The notes: generated from the sequence alone by a model not told the origin. 64,000 nt of DNA from an uncultured Flavobacteriaceae bacterium (GCA_947494565.1 CANLVG010000005.1:1-64000); one strand, 5' to 3'; shown: positions 44,135 through 53,196, numbered from the stretch's first letter. Numbers and translations are program-made.

Positions 44135-44871
44135 TAACCTAAGAGTAATTGGGTTAGAATGTAATTTGTGATAATGATCACCACACTGGTCCAGACAAAA
44201 GCTGTGGTACTCGCTTTACCAACCTCTAGGGCTCCTCCACGCATATAAAACCCATGAAAAGAGGGTATCGTTGCTATGATAAATGAAAAGATAAGCGTTT
44301 TGATAAAGGCGTAAGTCACATGAAAGGGAATGAACTCCATGGTGAGTCCCTCCACAAAATCCGCACTCGTCAAAAAACCACCAAAGACCCCGGCGAGCCA
44401 ACCGCCGAAGATACCGACATACATGGCAATAGCTATAGCAAAGGGGTAAAAGAGCATAGCGATTATTTTTGGGAACACAAGATAGTTGAGGGCATTGACC
44501 CCCATTACCTCAAGGGCGTCAATTTGTTCGGTGACACGCATGGTGCCGATACTTGAGGTGATATAGGAACCTACTTTCCCCGCCATTATTATGGAAACAA
44601 AAGTGGGCGCAAACTCGAGTATAATCGATTGTCTAGTCGCGAATCCGATCAGGTTTTTCGGAATAAGTTCACTTGTAAGGTTCAAAGCGGTCTGAATAGC
44701 CACAACAGCACCGATGAAGAAGGAAATAAAAATTATGATACCCAATGACCCGAAGATAAGCTCATCTATCTCTTTCAAGATCAAAGTCCTCATAATCCTC
44801 CATTTGGTGGGTTTTTTGAACACTTCGACAACCATAATCGCATAGCCACCGATATCAGCTAGGTACTTCAT
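44134..44871 (-). CDS. mlaE: ABC transporter permease, MlaE type
   Basis: A 245-residue inner-membrane protein of the MlaE family, with about five hydrophobic helices and the family-typical segments FFIGAVVAIQTALNL, ILEFAPTFVSIIMAGKVG, TEQIDALEVMGVNAL and PSFHGFYMRGGALEVGKASTTAFV. It is the membrane part of a lipid transporter, with the ATPase encoded next. Confidence 0.93.
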   Translation of the reverse strand: MKYLADIGGYAIMVVEVFKKPTKWRIMRTLILKEIDELIFGSLGIIIFISFFIGAVVAIQTALNLTSELIPKNLIGFATRQSIILEFAPTFVSIIMAGKVGSYITSSIGTMRVTEQIDALEVMGVNALNYLVFPKIIAMLFYPFAIAIAMYVGIFGGWLAGVFGGFLTSADFVEGLTMEFIPFHVTYAFIKTLIFSFIIATIPSFHGFYMRGGALEVGKASTTAFVWTSVVIIITNYILTQLLLG

Positions 44872-44957
44872 TAAATGTATTTAGACATCTTGATGTAAAA
44901 ATAGCAATAATGGATTTGGAATTCACCTTCATTTAAAATAATAAGGTTTTATTTAGC

Positions 44958-44965
44958 TATTTTTG
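44958..44965 (+). promoter_or_regulatory. -7 promoter element for pafA
   Basis: TATTTTTG fits TAnnTTTG and lies 17 bases before the pafA start codon. No -33 TTG is seen at 19-21 bases. Confidence 0.45.
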
Positions 44966-44982
44966 TTGTCAAAATCGTATCG

Positions 44983-46653
44983 ATGTTAGGGAAAAAAACG
45001 ACATTCTTCTTTTTGTTCATACTTGTGGCCACAAGCCCGCTCTACTTGGTTTCCCAAAAGAAATCAAAGAACGTAGACGCCACTCAACTCAAGACTTCGC
45101 CCAAACTGGTGGTCGGTATTGTCGTAGATCAAATGCGCTACGACTACCTCACACGCTTTTGGGGTCAATATGATGAAGGTGGGTTCAAAAGACTGATCAA
45201 CGAAGGTTTCAATTGCAAGAACAATCATTTTAACTACGCGCCAACTAGTACGGGACCTGGGCATACCTCCGTGTATACCGGAACAACGCCTTCTAGGCAT
45301 GGTATTATCGGCAACAATTGGTATGACAAGGTGAACGAAGTAGAAGTGTATTGTGCTTCCGATTCAACTTATGCTTCGGTAGGTACCTCTTCCGATGCCG
45401 GGCAAATGTCACCCCACCGTATGAATGTCACGACTATTACTGATCAGTTAAGGCTTCATACCCAAAAGCGCGGAAAAACCATTGCAATTGCTCTTAAAGA
45501 TAGGGGGGCAGTGCTTCCTGGAGGGCATACCGCAAATGCCGCCTACTGGTTTCATGGTGCCGATGAGGGACTGTGGATTACAAGCTCTTATTACATGGAC
45601 CAGCTACCAAAATGGGTAAAGGATTACAATGAGTCCGGTAAGGTCAAGGATTACAAGAAGGCCTGGACAACGATGAAGGATGTTAGTACTTATGTGGAAA
45701 GCGGTTTGGACAAGAATAGGTATGAAGGGCTTTTCGAAACAGAGACCACGGCTACTTTTCCTCACGATACACCGAATATGCTAAATAAAAATGCGGATTT
45801 TGAAATCTTGAAGTATACGCCATATGGAAATAGCATCACTGCCGACTTTGCCATTGAAGCGCTTGAAAAAGAAGGATTAGGATCTGATACCATAACCGAC
45901 TTTTTAGCCATCAGTTTTTCCAGTACGGATTATGTAGGCCATAAATACGGGGTGAACTCAAAGGAAGTAGAGGACACCTATATTCGATTGGACAAAGATT
46001 TGGAACGTCTTTTCAAAGCACTTGATAAAAAAGTAGGAAACGGCGAATACACTGTTTTTCTTACCGCTGACCATGGTGCTGTGGATGTGCCTTCATACTT
46101 GAAGGATATGAAAATACCGGCAGGCTATTTTGACTCGGATGCCATGAAGGAGCGCTTTTCCGAGTTTTTAAAATATACTTTTGGAACTACCGATATTATT
46201 AAAAACTACTCGAACTATCAGTTTTTTCTAGATCATAAGATTATCAAGAACCTAGATATGGACTTGGCAAAGGCAGAAGAGCTAATCGCTAAAGAGTTAT
46301 TGGGTTACGAAGGTGTTGATCAGGTATTCACGGGTCACCAAATGTGGAATAATCATTATACTTCGGGCATTCCTTATATTCTGCAACAGGGATACCATCA
46401 AAAGCGATCAGGTGATATTCTGATGGTTTTAGAACCTGGGGTCGTGACCTATCACGAAACAGGTTCCACCCACGGATCTCCTCAAATTTATGATACACAT
46501 GTACCGCTGCTTTTTTTCGGTAAGGGTGTGAAAAAAGGAAGTACGGTAGCGCGTACCGAAATTCCTGATATCGCTCCAACAATCGCAGCGTTGTTGGGTA
46601 TAGCCTTTCCGAACGGAACTACAGGTAAGCCCATCGCCAAAGTATTGGAATAA
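44983..46653 (+). CDS. pafA: PafA-type alkaline phosphatase
   Basis: A 556-residue exported alkaline phosphatase of the nucleotide pyrophosphatase/phosphodiesterase fold. The signal peptide spans about 1-24. Metal ligand D49 lies in VVDQMRYD, the nucleophile should be T90 in TSTGPGHT, and the ALKDRGAVLPGGH segment carries the Lys and Arg that replace the Mg site in PafA. NNW near 111 supplies the substrate-binding Asn, and TADHGA, SSTDYVGH and TGSTHGS supply the other metal ligands. It releases phosphate from monoesters in the periplasm. The Elizabethkingia homologue is known to work without repression by phosphate. Confidence 0.92.
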   Translation: MLGKKTTFFFLFILVATSPLYLVSQKKSKNVDATQLKTSPKLVVGIVVDQMRYDYLTRFWGQYDEGGFKRLINEGFNCKNNHFNYAPTSTGPGHTSVYTGTTPSRHGIIGNNWYDKVNEVEVYCASDSTYASVGTSSDAGQMSPHRMNVTTITDQLRLHTQKRGKTIAIALKDRGAVLPGGHTANAAYWFHGADEGLWITSSYYMDQLPKWVKDYNESGKVKDYKKAWTTMKDVSTYVESGLDKNRYEGLFETETTATFPHDTPNMLNKNADFEILKYTPYGNSITADFAIEALEKEGLGSDTITDFLAISFSSTDYVGHKYGVNSKEVEDTYIRLDKDLERLFKALDKKVGNGEYTVFLTADHGAVDVPSYLKDMKIPAGYFDSDAMKERFSEFLKYTFGTTDIIKNYSNYQFFLDHKIIKNLDMDLAKAEELIAKELLGYEGVDQVFTGHQMWNNHYTSGIPYILQQGYHQKRSGDILMVLEPGVVTYHETGSTHGSPQIYDTHVPLLFFGKGVKKGSTVARTEIPDIAPTIAALLGIAFPNGTTGKPIAKVLE

Positions 46654-46664
46654 TCCACTCGACA

Positions 46665-47453
46665 ATGAACGAAGGTCCTATTGGTATTTTTGATTCTGGT
46701 GTAGGGGGTACTTCCATCTGGAAAGAGATCAGAAAGCTGATACCCAATGAGGATACCATTTTTTTGGCGGATAGCAAGAATGCCCCATATGGAGAAAAGT
46801 CACAAGATGAAATTCTTAGTTTAAGTATCAAGAACACAGAGCTCTTACTGCAAATGGGATGTAAGCTCATCGTCGTGGCCTGCAATACGGCCACTACCAA
46901 CGCCATTAAGTACCTACGGAGCAATTACCAAGTGCCCTTTATAGGAATTGAACCGGCCATTAAGCCCGCTGCCCTGAAATCGGCTTCCAAGACCATTGGT
47001 GTTTTGGCGACACGAGGTACCCTATCAAGTAGTCTCTTCCATAGTACATCAGAAATTCATGCCAATGGCATAACGATAATAGAACAAGAGGGTACTGGTT
47101 TGGTACAACGTATTGAGCAAGGGGAAGCCCATTCCGATGAGGTCAGGAACTTACTGATGAAATTCATCGAACCTATGTTGCGGAAAGGTATAGACCATTT
47201 GGTGCTGGGGTGTACCCACTACCCATACCTTATTCCCGTGTTGCGTGAATTGTTACCCGAACATGTGACTCTTATAGACTCTGGGGAGGCGGTGGCCCGG
47301 CAAACGAAAAGCGTATTGGAACAAGGTGTTTTGCGCAACCGAACAGACGCAAAAGGCGTATATCGATTTTATACAAATGCGGATGTCGCTATTCTCGATA
47401 CTTTTCTGACGGATGTAAATGTGCCAATAGAAACATCCTTTCTAGAATTTTGA
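46665..47453 (+). CDS. murI: Glutamate racemase
   Basis: A 262-residue cytoplasmic racemase that provides D-glutamate for peptidoglycan. The two catalytic cysteines are in VACNTATT (about 74) and GCTHYPYL (about 184), and the GIFDSGVGG opening is present. It begins 11 bases after pafA. Confidence 0.95.
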   Translation: MNEGPIGIFDSGVGGTSIWKEIRKLIPNEDTIFLADSKNAPYGEKSQDEILSLSIKNTELLLQMGCKLIVVACNTATTNAIKYLRSNYQVPFIGIEPAIKPAALKSASKTIGVLATRGTLSSSLFHSTSEIHANGITIIEQEGTGLVQRIEQGEAHSDEVRNLLMKFIEPMLRKGIDHLVLGCTHYPYLIPVLRELLPEHVTLIDSGEAVARQTKSVLEQGVLRNRTDAKGVYRFYTNADVAILDTFLTDVNVPIETSFLEF

Positions 47454-47457
47454 AGTC

Positions 47458-47955
47458 TTATCGCCTAACGTAGGTCAAATAGGTGAAATCGAAGGCGTGT
47501 CTTTCATCTTTTGGATGGTAGTCTTCTGCAATGAGTTTCCAACTTTCCAAATCTATCTCAGGAAAAAAAGTATCTGCCTCGGAAAAATCCGCATGTATTC
47601 TGGTCAACTCGATTTTAGTAGCGAATTTTAGGCTCTGGGCATAAATCTCTCCACCGCCGATAATATAGGATAATGAGTCTTTTTCAACCGCCTTAAAGGC
47701 CTCTTCTAAGGAATGCACCACACTGCAAGCCTCAAAGTCTACCGCGTAGTTCCGGTCTCTTGTGATAATGATATGTTGTCTTTTTGGCAAGGGTTTTGGA
47801 AAGCTCTCAAAAGTCTTTCTACCCATGATAATAGCATGCCCGGTAGTCAAATTTTTAAAACGCTTAAAATCGTCTGGTAAATGCCACAATAGGTCATTGT
47901 CCTTGCCCAAGGCATTGTTTTCGCTTGCTGCGGCTATTAATACGAGTTCGTTCAC
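47458..47955 (-). CDS. folA: Dihydrofolate reductase
   Basis: A 165-residue NADPH-dependent reductase of dihydrofolate. The motifs LIAAASENNALGKDNDLLWHLPDDF, IIMGRKTFES, ITRD and IIGGGEIYAQSL are as in the family. The start is GTG at 47955, overlapping the stop of the 2TM protein by three bases (GTGA), so it is translationally coupled to that gene. It shares folate metabolism with folC and thyA elsewhere in the window. Confidence 0.94.
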   Translation of the reverse strand: MNELVLIAAASENNALGKDNDLLWHLPDDFKRFKNLTTGHAIIMGRKTFESFPKPLPKRQHIIITRDRNYAVDFEACSVVHSLEEAFKAVEKDSLSYIIGGGEIYAQSLKFATKIELTRIHADFSEADTFFPEIDLESWKLIAEDYHPKDERHAFDFTYLTYVRR

Positions 47956-48338
47956 GCTTTTTTTTTATTGATTTTAGATAATGGAAAATCAGTTTCGATC
48001 TCCTTTTGCAGCTCAGCGATACGTGCTCTTTGTTTGGCTACCAATCGTTCGCGTTGCGATCGTTCCCAGTCTTTGCCCATAAACTTTGATGTCACGAAAA
48101 CATTGAATGCGTGAATGGCAAAAAGAAATGCCCAAGCGGTAATGCCCCAAATAAACCAGTCATAGCTCTCCCCGTATTTCAAGATTTTATTGATTAAGAT
48201 CAAGAAGATACTGCCGATCAAAAAAATAACAAAATGGGTGAAGAGGTTCTTCTTTTGATTGATTCTTTTTTGGGCATGTTCAAGCAGTTCATGTTGCTCA
48301 AGATCTACTGGCGATATGTCCTTTTTCTTAGAAAACAT
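47952..48338 (-). CDS. 2TM domain-containing protein
   Basis: A 128-residue protein with two membrane helices (about 33-53 and 65-85) preceded and followed by charged segments, including KRINQKKNLFTHFVIFLIG and a helical tail with ERSQRERLVAKQRARIAELQKEIE. This matches the 2TM domain family of Bacteroidota, sometimes found fused to histidine kinases. The function of the stand-alone form is unknown. Promoter at 48359-48387. Confidence 0.85.
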   Translation of the reverse strand: MFSKKKDISPVDLEQHELLEHAQKRINQKKNLFTHFVIFLIGSIFLILINKILKYGESYDWFIWGITAWAFLFAIHAFNVFVTSKFMGKDWERSQRERLVAKQRARIAELQKEIETDFPLSKINKKKA

Positions 48339-48358
48339 GGCAATACCTATCTTTACGA

Positions 48359-48387
48359 CAAAGATACTCTAATTCAGTTTTAGCCAA
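48359..48387 (-). promoter_or_regulatory. Promoter of the 2TM-folA operon
   Basis: On the minus strand the -33 TTG (48387-48385) and -7 TATCTTTG (48366-48359) are spaced by 18 bases. It lies just upstream of the divergent aminotransferase-like gene at 48395. Confidence 0.7.
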
Positions 48388-48394
48388 GACTTTT

Positions 48395-49480
48395 ATGGAA
48401 AAGACCCGAAAACTATTTCCCGCCCTTCGCAATCAAGTATATGTGAATACTCCGGTATATGGACCACTTTATGATAACTTGTTGGACTGGCGTCAAGAAC
48501 ATGACCTTGATTTTTTGCTGAAGGCGAGCGAAATGCGGCAAACGAGCCTCAAGGTACTATCCGATACTAGAACCACGGTAGGTCAATTTTTTAACTGTAA
48601 GAGGGAAAATGTAGCATTGATCAATAATTTTTCGACAGGCTTGAACATGCTTTTGGAAGGATTGGATCGTACCAGAAAAGTGGTATTGCTCGAGAATGAT
48701 TATCCATCAGTGGAATGGCCTTTTGCCAGTCGCGGTTTTCCGGTGACTCACGTTAAAATTGATGAGCGGGTCGAACAGGGTATTTGGGAAACGGTGAAAA
48801 AGGAAAATAGTAGCATTTTGGCCCTTAGCATTGTGCAATGGCAAAATGGATTCAAAATAGATCTGGACTTTCTTAAGAAATTGAAAAAGGAATATCCCGA
48901 TGTATTGATCATTGCCGATGGAACCCAGTTTCTGGGAACCACGAATTTTGATTTTGAATCATCGGCAATCGATGTTCTTGGGGCTAGTGCCTATAAATGG
49001 TTGTTGGCCGGTTATGGCTGCGGTCTGATGCTCTTCAAAGATGTCGTAAAAGATGAATGCGACCTAAAGACCATTGGCTTCAATGCCGCTAATGCGCGTC
49101 CTGAAATGGAGAATGAAGTGCGTTTTGCAAGGCGTTTTGAACCCGGACATCTGTCTTGTCTTAGTTTTGGGAGTTTAAAATTCTCGTTGGAATTTTTAAC
49201 GCAAGTGGGCAAAGACGCCATAGCGGAACACAACAAAAAATTGATAAAAAAAGCATTTCTGGAGTTTAATGAACTCGGACTCCTATCCAAGGAGATTACT
49301 ATGCGAAAAGAACACAGTACCATTTTCAATTTCAAGGGTGGAGACACCCTTTTTCGAAGTTTAATGGATAATGCTATTGTTTGCGCCCAGCGCGGAGGTG
49401 GAATTCGTGTTGGTTTTCATTTTTACAACACCGAAGACGATATCGATGCTATTGTAAGAATCTTAAAAACAAGGCTGTAG
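48395..49480 (+). CDS. Class V aminotransferase / cysteine desulfurase-fold PLP enzyme
   Basis: A 361-residue PLP enzyme of the aminotransferase class V group. It has NFSTGLNMLLEG and the helical-turn ADGTQFLG with a conserved Asp, then SAYKWLLAGYGCG with the PLP-binding lysine. It lacks an obvious cysteine-loop of desulfurases. It lies 535 bases from the egt gene group, so an EgtE-like C-S lyase role in ergothioneine synthesis is possible, but that is inference; kynureninase- or isopenicillin-N-epimerase-like enzymes share this pattern. Confidence 0.8.
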   Translation: MEKTRKLFPALRNQVYVNTPVYGPLYDNLLDWRQEHDLDFLLKASEMRQTSLKVLSDTRTTVGQFFNCKRENVALINNFSTGLNMLLEGLDRTRKVVLLENDYPSVEWPFASRGFPVTHVKIDERVEQGIWETVKKENSSILALSIVQWQNGFKIDLDFLKKLKKEYPDVLIIADGTQFLGTTNFDFESSAIDVLGASAYKWLLAGYGCGLMLFKDVVKDECDLKTIGFNAANARPEMENEVRFARRFEPGHLSCLSFGSLKFSLEFLTQVGKDAIAEHNKKLIKKAFLEFNELGLLSKEITMRKEHSTIFNFKGGDTLFRSLMDNAIVCAQRGGGIRVGFHFYNTEDDIDAIVRILKTRL

Positions 49481-49575
49481 CTATTGCCAATCGTGAAAAA
49501 TTCGTATCGCTTTTTTTTGTAGGAGTGTTAAATGTTATCAAATTATTACGAAAATGATAAAAATGACTTTAGTCA

Positions 49576-49607
49576 TTGTAAATGAGCATTTTAATGCTTT
49601 AGCTTTG
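49576..49607 (+). promoter_or_regulatory. Promoter with two inverted repeats, E-set protein gene
   Basis: A -33 TTG (49576-49578) and -7 TAGCTTTG (49600-49607) are spaced by 21 bases. Inverted repeat AATGAC-TTTA-GTCATT (49562-49577) overlaps the -33 box, and AGCATT-TT-AATGCT (49585-49598) fills the spacer, so repressor or activator binding is plausible. Confidence 0.6.
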
Positions 49608-49664
49608 TGCCGAAATTTGAAAGCACTTAAACAAATAATTTATAATCTTTTAAAGTAATTTATC

Positions 49665-49964
49665 ATGGCAATAGCAAAACAGTATTTAAAGACAAAACCA
49701 GTTTGTAAAGTAACTTTTACGGTACCAGCTGAAGAAGCGAAGAAAGTAGCTGTCGTTGGCGATTTCAACAAATGGAAAGCGAATAAGGCAAGTGAATTGA
49801 AAAAATTGAAAAACGGAAACTTCAAAGGAACCTTCGAATTACCAAAAGAATCTACTTTTGAATTCAAATATATCATTGATGGTAACTATGTAAACGATGC
49901 GGAGGCTGATCGTTACCAGTGGAATGAATATGCTGGTTCTGAGAACGCGGTTCTTGAACTGTAG
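49665..49964 (+). CDS. Glycogen-binding-type early-set (E-set) domain protein
   Basis: A 99-residue protein that is a single immunoglobulin-like early-set domain, as in isoamylase N-termini and AMPK glycogen-binding modules. The segments VAVVGDFNKWKA and FEFKYIIDGNYVNDAEA are characteristic, with carbohydrate-binding tryptophans and lysines in the usual places. No signal peptide is present, so it is cytoplasmic. It might bind glycogen or a glucan and regulate it, or bind another partner. A strong terminator follows. Confidence 0.85.
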   Translation: MAIAKQYLKTKPVCKVTFTVPAEEAKKVAVVGDFNKWKANKASELKKLKNGNFKGTFELPKESTFEFKYIIDGNYVNDAEADRYQWNEYAGSENAVLEL

Positions 49965-49982
49965 TTTTAAGCGAAAATCACA

Positions 49983-50017
49983 AAAACCGGAATGTATTTC
50001 ACATTCCGGTTTTTTTA
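49983..50017. terminator. Bidirectional terminator
   Basis: The stem AAAACCGGAATGT (49983-49995) and ACATTCCGGTTTT (50001-50013) has an ATTTC loop and a T-run downstream, and A-runs upstream that serve the minus strand. It lies between convergent genes. Confidence 0.92.
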
Positions 50018-50296
50018 TTCTGTTATCTCAACCCCTTTCCAAAAAGCGACCCTTCCCTTAATACCTTTGGCGAGTTCGCTTACTTCTGGGTAATACCAGG
50101 CTGCATCGGGATTGGTTTTACCATCAACTTCGATTGAATAATACGATGCGACCCCTTTCCATGGGCAAGTGGTATGTGTTTCGCTGGCTTTGAAGTACTC
50201 TTTTTTGATACTTTCCGACGGAAAATAATGATTGTTTTCGACTACGACGGTTTCATCGCTTTCCGCAAGTATGGTGTTGTTCCAAATGGCTTTCAT
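50015..50296 (-). CDS. DUF427 family protein
   Basis: A 93-residue protein of the DUF427 family. The typical motifs are WNNTILAESDETVVVENNHYFP, CPWKGVASYYSI and AAWYYPEVSELA. The fold is a small beta-barrel; the function is unknown. It is the last of a minus-strand run egtB-egtD-methyltransferase-DUF427, 21 bases after the methyltransferase. Confidence 0.85.
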   Translation of the reverse strand: MKAIWNNTILAESDETVVVENNHYFPSESIKKEYFKASETHTTCPWKGVASYYSIEVDGKTNPDAAWYYPEVSELAKGIKGRVAFWKGVEITE

Positions 50297-50317
50297 CCGT
50301 TTTCTTTTAGGTATATA

Positions 50318-51046
50318 TTACTTTGTATTGACATAAATGGAGTAGAAAATGTTGGCTTGAACATGAAGGGCGGTACCCATTGATGCGGTATCTAAGATCC
50401 GCTGAACACTTTCGAACACTTCGTCTGAGCCGAATCTTGATGCCAATTTCCGATAAGACGATTCTTCAGCTAGTATAAGATGTGCCAATTCTGACGAAGA
50501 GACACTTAAGTCAACCACTTCCTTTTCCTCGATTTTTAAATCCAACCTTCCATCAAGTAAACCTGCAAAGTTGACTGCATGATCATATGGAGGTCCAACA
50601 TTTTCCGTGTTCCCTAAGTCGAGTATGGTATCGAAAACTTTCAGTACCACCTCAAAATCGTAAACGATAACTGGTGCACCCTTCTTACTGAGTCGCACCA
50701 CTTCATTATAAAGGTCTTGTGATTTAGAGTAGAACAGTACTCCAGCGAACGTTATGATGTCATAGGAATCCGAACCGAAATCCGATTCTTCGAGAATCGC
50801 GTTGAGGTATTTTATTTTCGGGTTTTGAATCGCCGTGTCTAACATGGCCGAACTCGGATCGATTCCGATTACGGAATCGCAATAGTCCGCCAGAGCAATA
50901 GTAGAGCGACCAGTGCCGCAACCGACGTCTAACCCCGTACCGAAGCGTTCGCCTTCTTCAATACATCTCTCCAGAATAGGCGCATGTAGTGAAGGTCGAA
51001 AAGCGGTATAGTGCCCTGCTGTTATTTTGGAGTATGCTTCGGACAA
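50318..51046 (-). CDS. Class I SAM-dependent methyltransferase near egtD
   Basis: A 242-residue methyltransferase with the SAM-binding GLDVGCGTGRSTIAL motif, and the following acidic GIDPS and SYDIITFAGVLFY. The start is TTG at 51046, one base after the egtD stop codon; there is no ATG in frame nearby, so translational coupling is likely. Its position within the ergothioneine group suggests it acts on a related small molecule, for example methylation of the thiol-histidine, but this is inference. Confidence 0.82.
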   Translation of the reverse strand: MSEAYSKITAGHYTAFRPSLHAPILERCIEEGERFGTGLDVGCGTGRSTIALADYCDSVIGIDPSSAMLDTAIQNPKIKYLNAILEESDFGSDSYDIITFAGVLFYSKSQDLYNEVVRLSKKGAPVIVYDFEVVLKVFDTILDLGNTENVGPPYDHAVNFAGLLDGRLDLKIEEKEVVDLSVSSSELAHLILAEESSYRKLASRFGSDEVFESVQRILDTASMGTALHVQANIFYSIYVNTK

Positions 51047-51047
51047 G

Positions 51048-52019
51048 TTATGCTTTTTTGAAAACGTAATTTTTATACTGTTTTTGAGCGTCAGTGAATT
51101 GAGTTACAATTTGCAATCCTGATTCTTCTGCTAGCCAATGTACTGTTCGGTCATCATATTTTTGAGAAATTTCGGTATGAATGGTTTCCCATGGGTCGAA
51201 ATCGATTTTCAATTCCAATTGCTCAATACTTACCGACTGTTGCGTCGTGGATACCAAATAACTTTTGGCTGTACCCGATTCGGGATTGTACACCTCCCAA
51301 TGAAAAAAGGCATCTAGATTAAAGTTGCCCCCCAATTCCGAATTGATTCGAGTCAAGATGTTTTTATTGAAAGCAGCGGTGATTCCCGTTGCATCGTTAT
51401 AGGCATCCAATATGGTCTGTGGATTTTTCTTTTGATCAAAACCGACAAAAAATAAATCGTCTTCTTCCAACAGGTCTTGCACATTTTTTAAAAAGGTAAT
51501 CGCTTGATCATGTAAAAGATTACCAATGTTGGAGCCTAAGAAGAGAATTACCTTTCTGTTTTTTTGCTGTTGGGCCACCTGGGCCAGCGCTTCAAAATAG
51601 GTGCCTTGAACAGGTTTGACGTTGAGGTTGGGCAACTCTCTTTGCAGTGCATCGTGTAATAAGTCGAGCGCATTTTGGCTGATATCGATAGGTACGTATT
51701 GAAAATCGATGCCCTTCTTATCGAAATGGGATAGTAATACTTTCGTCTTTTTCCCGTCCCCTGCACCCAGCTCCACTAGGTCAAAAGGCAAGTAATCGGA
51801 GGAGAAGAGTTCAGCAATTGCCGTCTTTTGCGCATTGAAAATCTCGTACTCTGCATCGGTCAAATAGTATTCGGGCATATTCATGATGTCTTGAAACAGT
51901 GCATCGCCCTTGACGTCATAAAAGTATTTTGAAGATAGGTGTTTTGGGTAGTCGGTTAACCCTTGATATACTTCGTTTTCAAACGCTGTTTTGAATAGAG
52001 TTGCTGTTTTTTCGCTCAT
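51048..52019 (-). CDS. egtD: L-histidine N-alpha-methyltransferase (ergothioneine synthesis)
   Basis: A 323-residue methyltransferase that converts histidine to hercynine (trimethylhistidine) using three SAM. The EgtD-type segments PKHLSSKYFYDVKGDALFQDI, MPEYYLTDAEYEI, ELGAGDGKKTKVLL, LFLGSNIGNL and FVGFDQKKN are present. It follows egtB by 16 bases, and the pair is the core of ergothioneine biosynthesis. It has no egtA or egtC relative nearby, which fits the route using cysteine directly. Confidence 0.94.
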   Translation of the reverse strand: MSEKTATLFKTAFENEVYQGLTDYPKHLSSKYFYDVKGDALFQDIMNMPEYYLTDAEYEIFNAQKTAIAELFSSDYLPFDLVELGAGDGKKTKVLLSHFDKKGIDFQYVPIDISQNALDLLHDALQRELPNLNVKPVQGTYFEALAQVAQQQKNRKVILFLGSNIGNLLHDQAITFLKNVQDLLEEDDLFFVGFDQKKNPQTILDAYNDATGITAAFNKNILTRINSELGGNFNLDAFFHWEVYNPESGTAKSYLVSTTQQSVSIEQLELKIDFDPWETIHTEISQKYDDRTVHWLAEESGLQIVTQFTDAQKQYKNYVFKKA

Positions 52020-52035
52020 GAAAAGTATGTCGTAA

Positions 52036-53196
52036 TTACTTGGCCAATCTTATCCCAGTGAATTGCCATCTTAAATTTGTTTGAAAGAAATTGCGATAGG
52101 TAGCTCGCGTATGCTTTTCAGGTGTGGCTACCGAACCACCTCGAAGCACTTTTTGATTGACCATGAACTTGCCGTTGTATTCGCCCAAAGCTCCCTCTGC
52201 TTTTTCGTAGTTCGGGTACGGTAAATAGGCGCTTTCGGTCCACTCCCAACGCTTCCCCCAAGGAAAATACCGTTGCGCGGTTTCCCATTCGAATTCGGTA
52301 GGCAAACGGCAATTTTTCCATTGCGCAAAGGCAAAGGCCTCAAAGTATGAAATATGGGTTACAGGGGTATTCCCGTTTAGTTCTTGCAATCCCGATAGGG
52401 AATAATGATACCATCGCCCCTCGATCTTATACCAATATAGCGGGGCTTCAATGTTCTTGTTTGAGATCCAATCCCACCCTTCGGCGTGCCAAAGGTCAAA
52501 CCTCTGATACCCCTCGGCGTCGATAAATTCAATATACTCCTGATTGGTGATCAATTTGTTCGAGAGTTGAAAAGGATGCAGGTATACCTTGTGTCTACCC
52601 AATTCGTTGTCATAACAGAAGTCTTGTGAATCATGACCAATTTCGTAAATACCCTCATCAACAGAAATCCATTCTTGTTCGTGGGTTTCTATAGCATGTT
52701 CCTCAAAATTATTGGCGTAAGGGGGAAGCAACGGATTGTTCCCTAAAATGAATTTAATATCGGTCAGTAAGAGTTCTTGATGCTGTTTTTCGTGATGAAT
52801 ACCAATCTCAAGAATATCGAGCAGCTCTTGTTCTTGATGTGTCGAAAAAAGCCGTTTCATTGCTTGTGTTACGTACTTTCGATAGGCATACACTTTTTCA
52901 ACCGAAGGTCTAGAGAGGTTGCCCCGGTCAGATCGGACGACTCTTTTGCCTACGGTTTCATAATAGCTATTGAAAACGAACGAAAAATCTTCGTCGAAAA
53001 CAGTATAGTCAGTGGCATGAGGTTTTAAAATGAACTCCTCAAAAAACCAGGTGGTATGGCCTAAATGCCATTTTGGTGGAGAGACATCGACTATGGGCTG
53101 CACTACATAGTCTTCAATTTCCAAAGGGGAACAGATGTCTTCGGTGTGCTTACGGGTTTTCAGAAAGAAATCCAATAAAGAGTCGGTAAGAACCAT
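52036..53196 (-). CDS. egtB: Hercynylcysteine sulfoxide synthase (EgtB)
   Basis: A 386-residue non-heme iron enzyme that joins hercynine to a thiol (cysteine or gamma-glutamyl-cysteine) with oxygen. The DinB-like N-terminal domain shows PKWHLGHTTWFFE, with H44 and H47, and HHEKQHQE with likely iron ligands H135 and H139. The C-terminal half is an FGE-sulfatase domain (TNQEYIEFI, CRLPTEFEWE, QKVLRGGSVATP). It lacks the extra methyltransferase domain of OvoA, so an EgtB rather than ovothiol enzyme is favoured. It is first in the egtB-egtD-methyltransferase-DUF427 run. Confidence 0.92.
   Translation of the reverse strand: MVLTDSLLDFFLKTRKHTEDICSPLEIEDYVVQPIVDVSPPKWHLGHTTWFFEEFILKPHATDYTVFDEDFSFVFNSYYETVGKRVVRSDRGNLSRPSVEKVYAYRKYVTQAMKRLFSTHQEQELLDILEIGIHHEKQHQELLLTDIKFILGNNPLLPPYANNFEEHAIETHEQEWISVDEGIYEIGHDSQDFCYDNELGRHKVYLHPFQLSNKLITNQEYIEFIDAEGYQRFDLWHAEGWDWISNKNIEAPLYWYKIEGRWYHYSLSGLQELNGNTPVTHISYFEAFAFAQWKNCRLPTEFEWETAQRYFPWGKRWEWTESAYLPYPNYEKAEGALGEYNGKFMVNQKVLRGGSVATPEKHTRATYRNFFQTNLRWQFTGIRLAK

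Noticed and set aside
52036-53196. OvoA (ovothiol synthase) for the iron enzyme
   Set aside because: It lacks the C-terminal methyltransferase domain and lies next to egtD, which favours EgtB.
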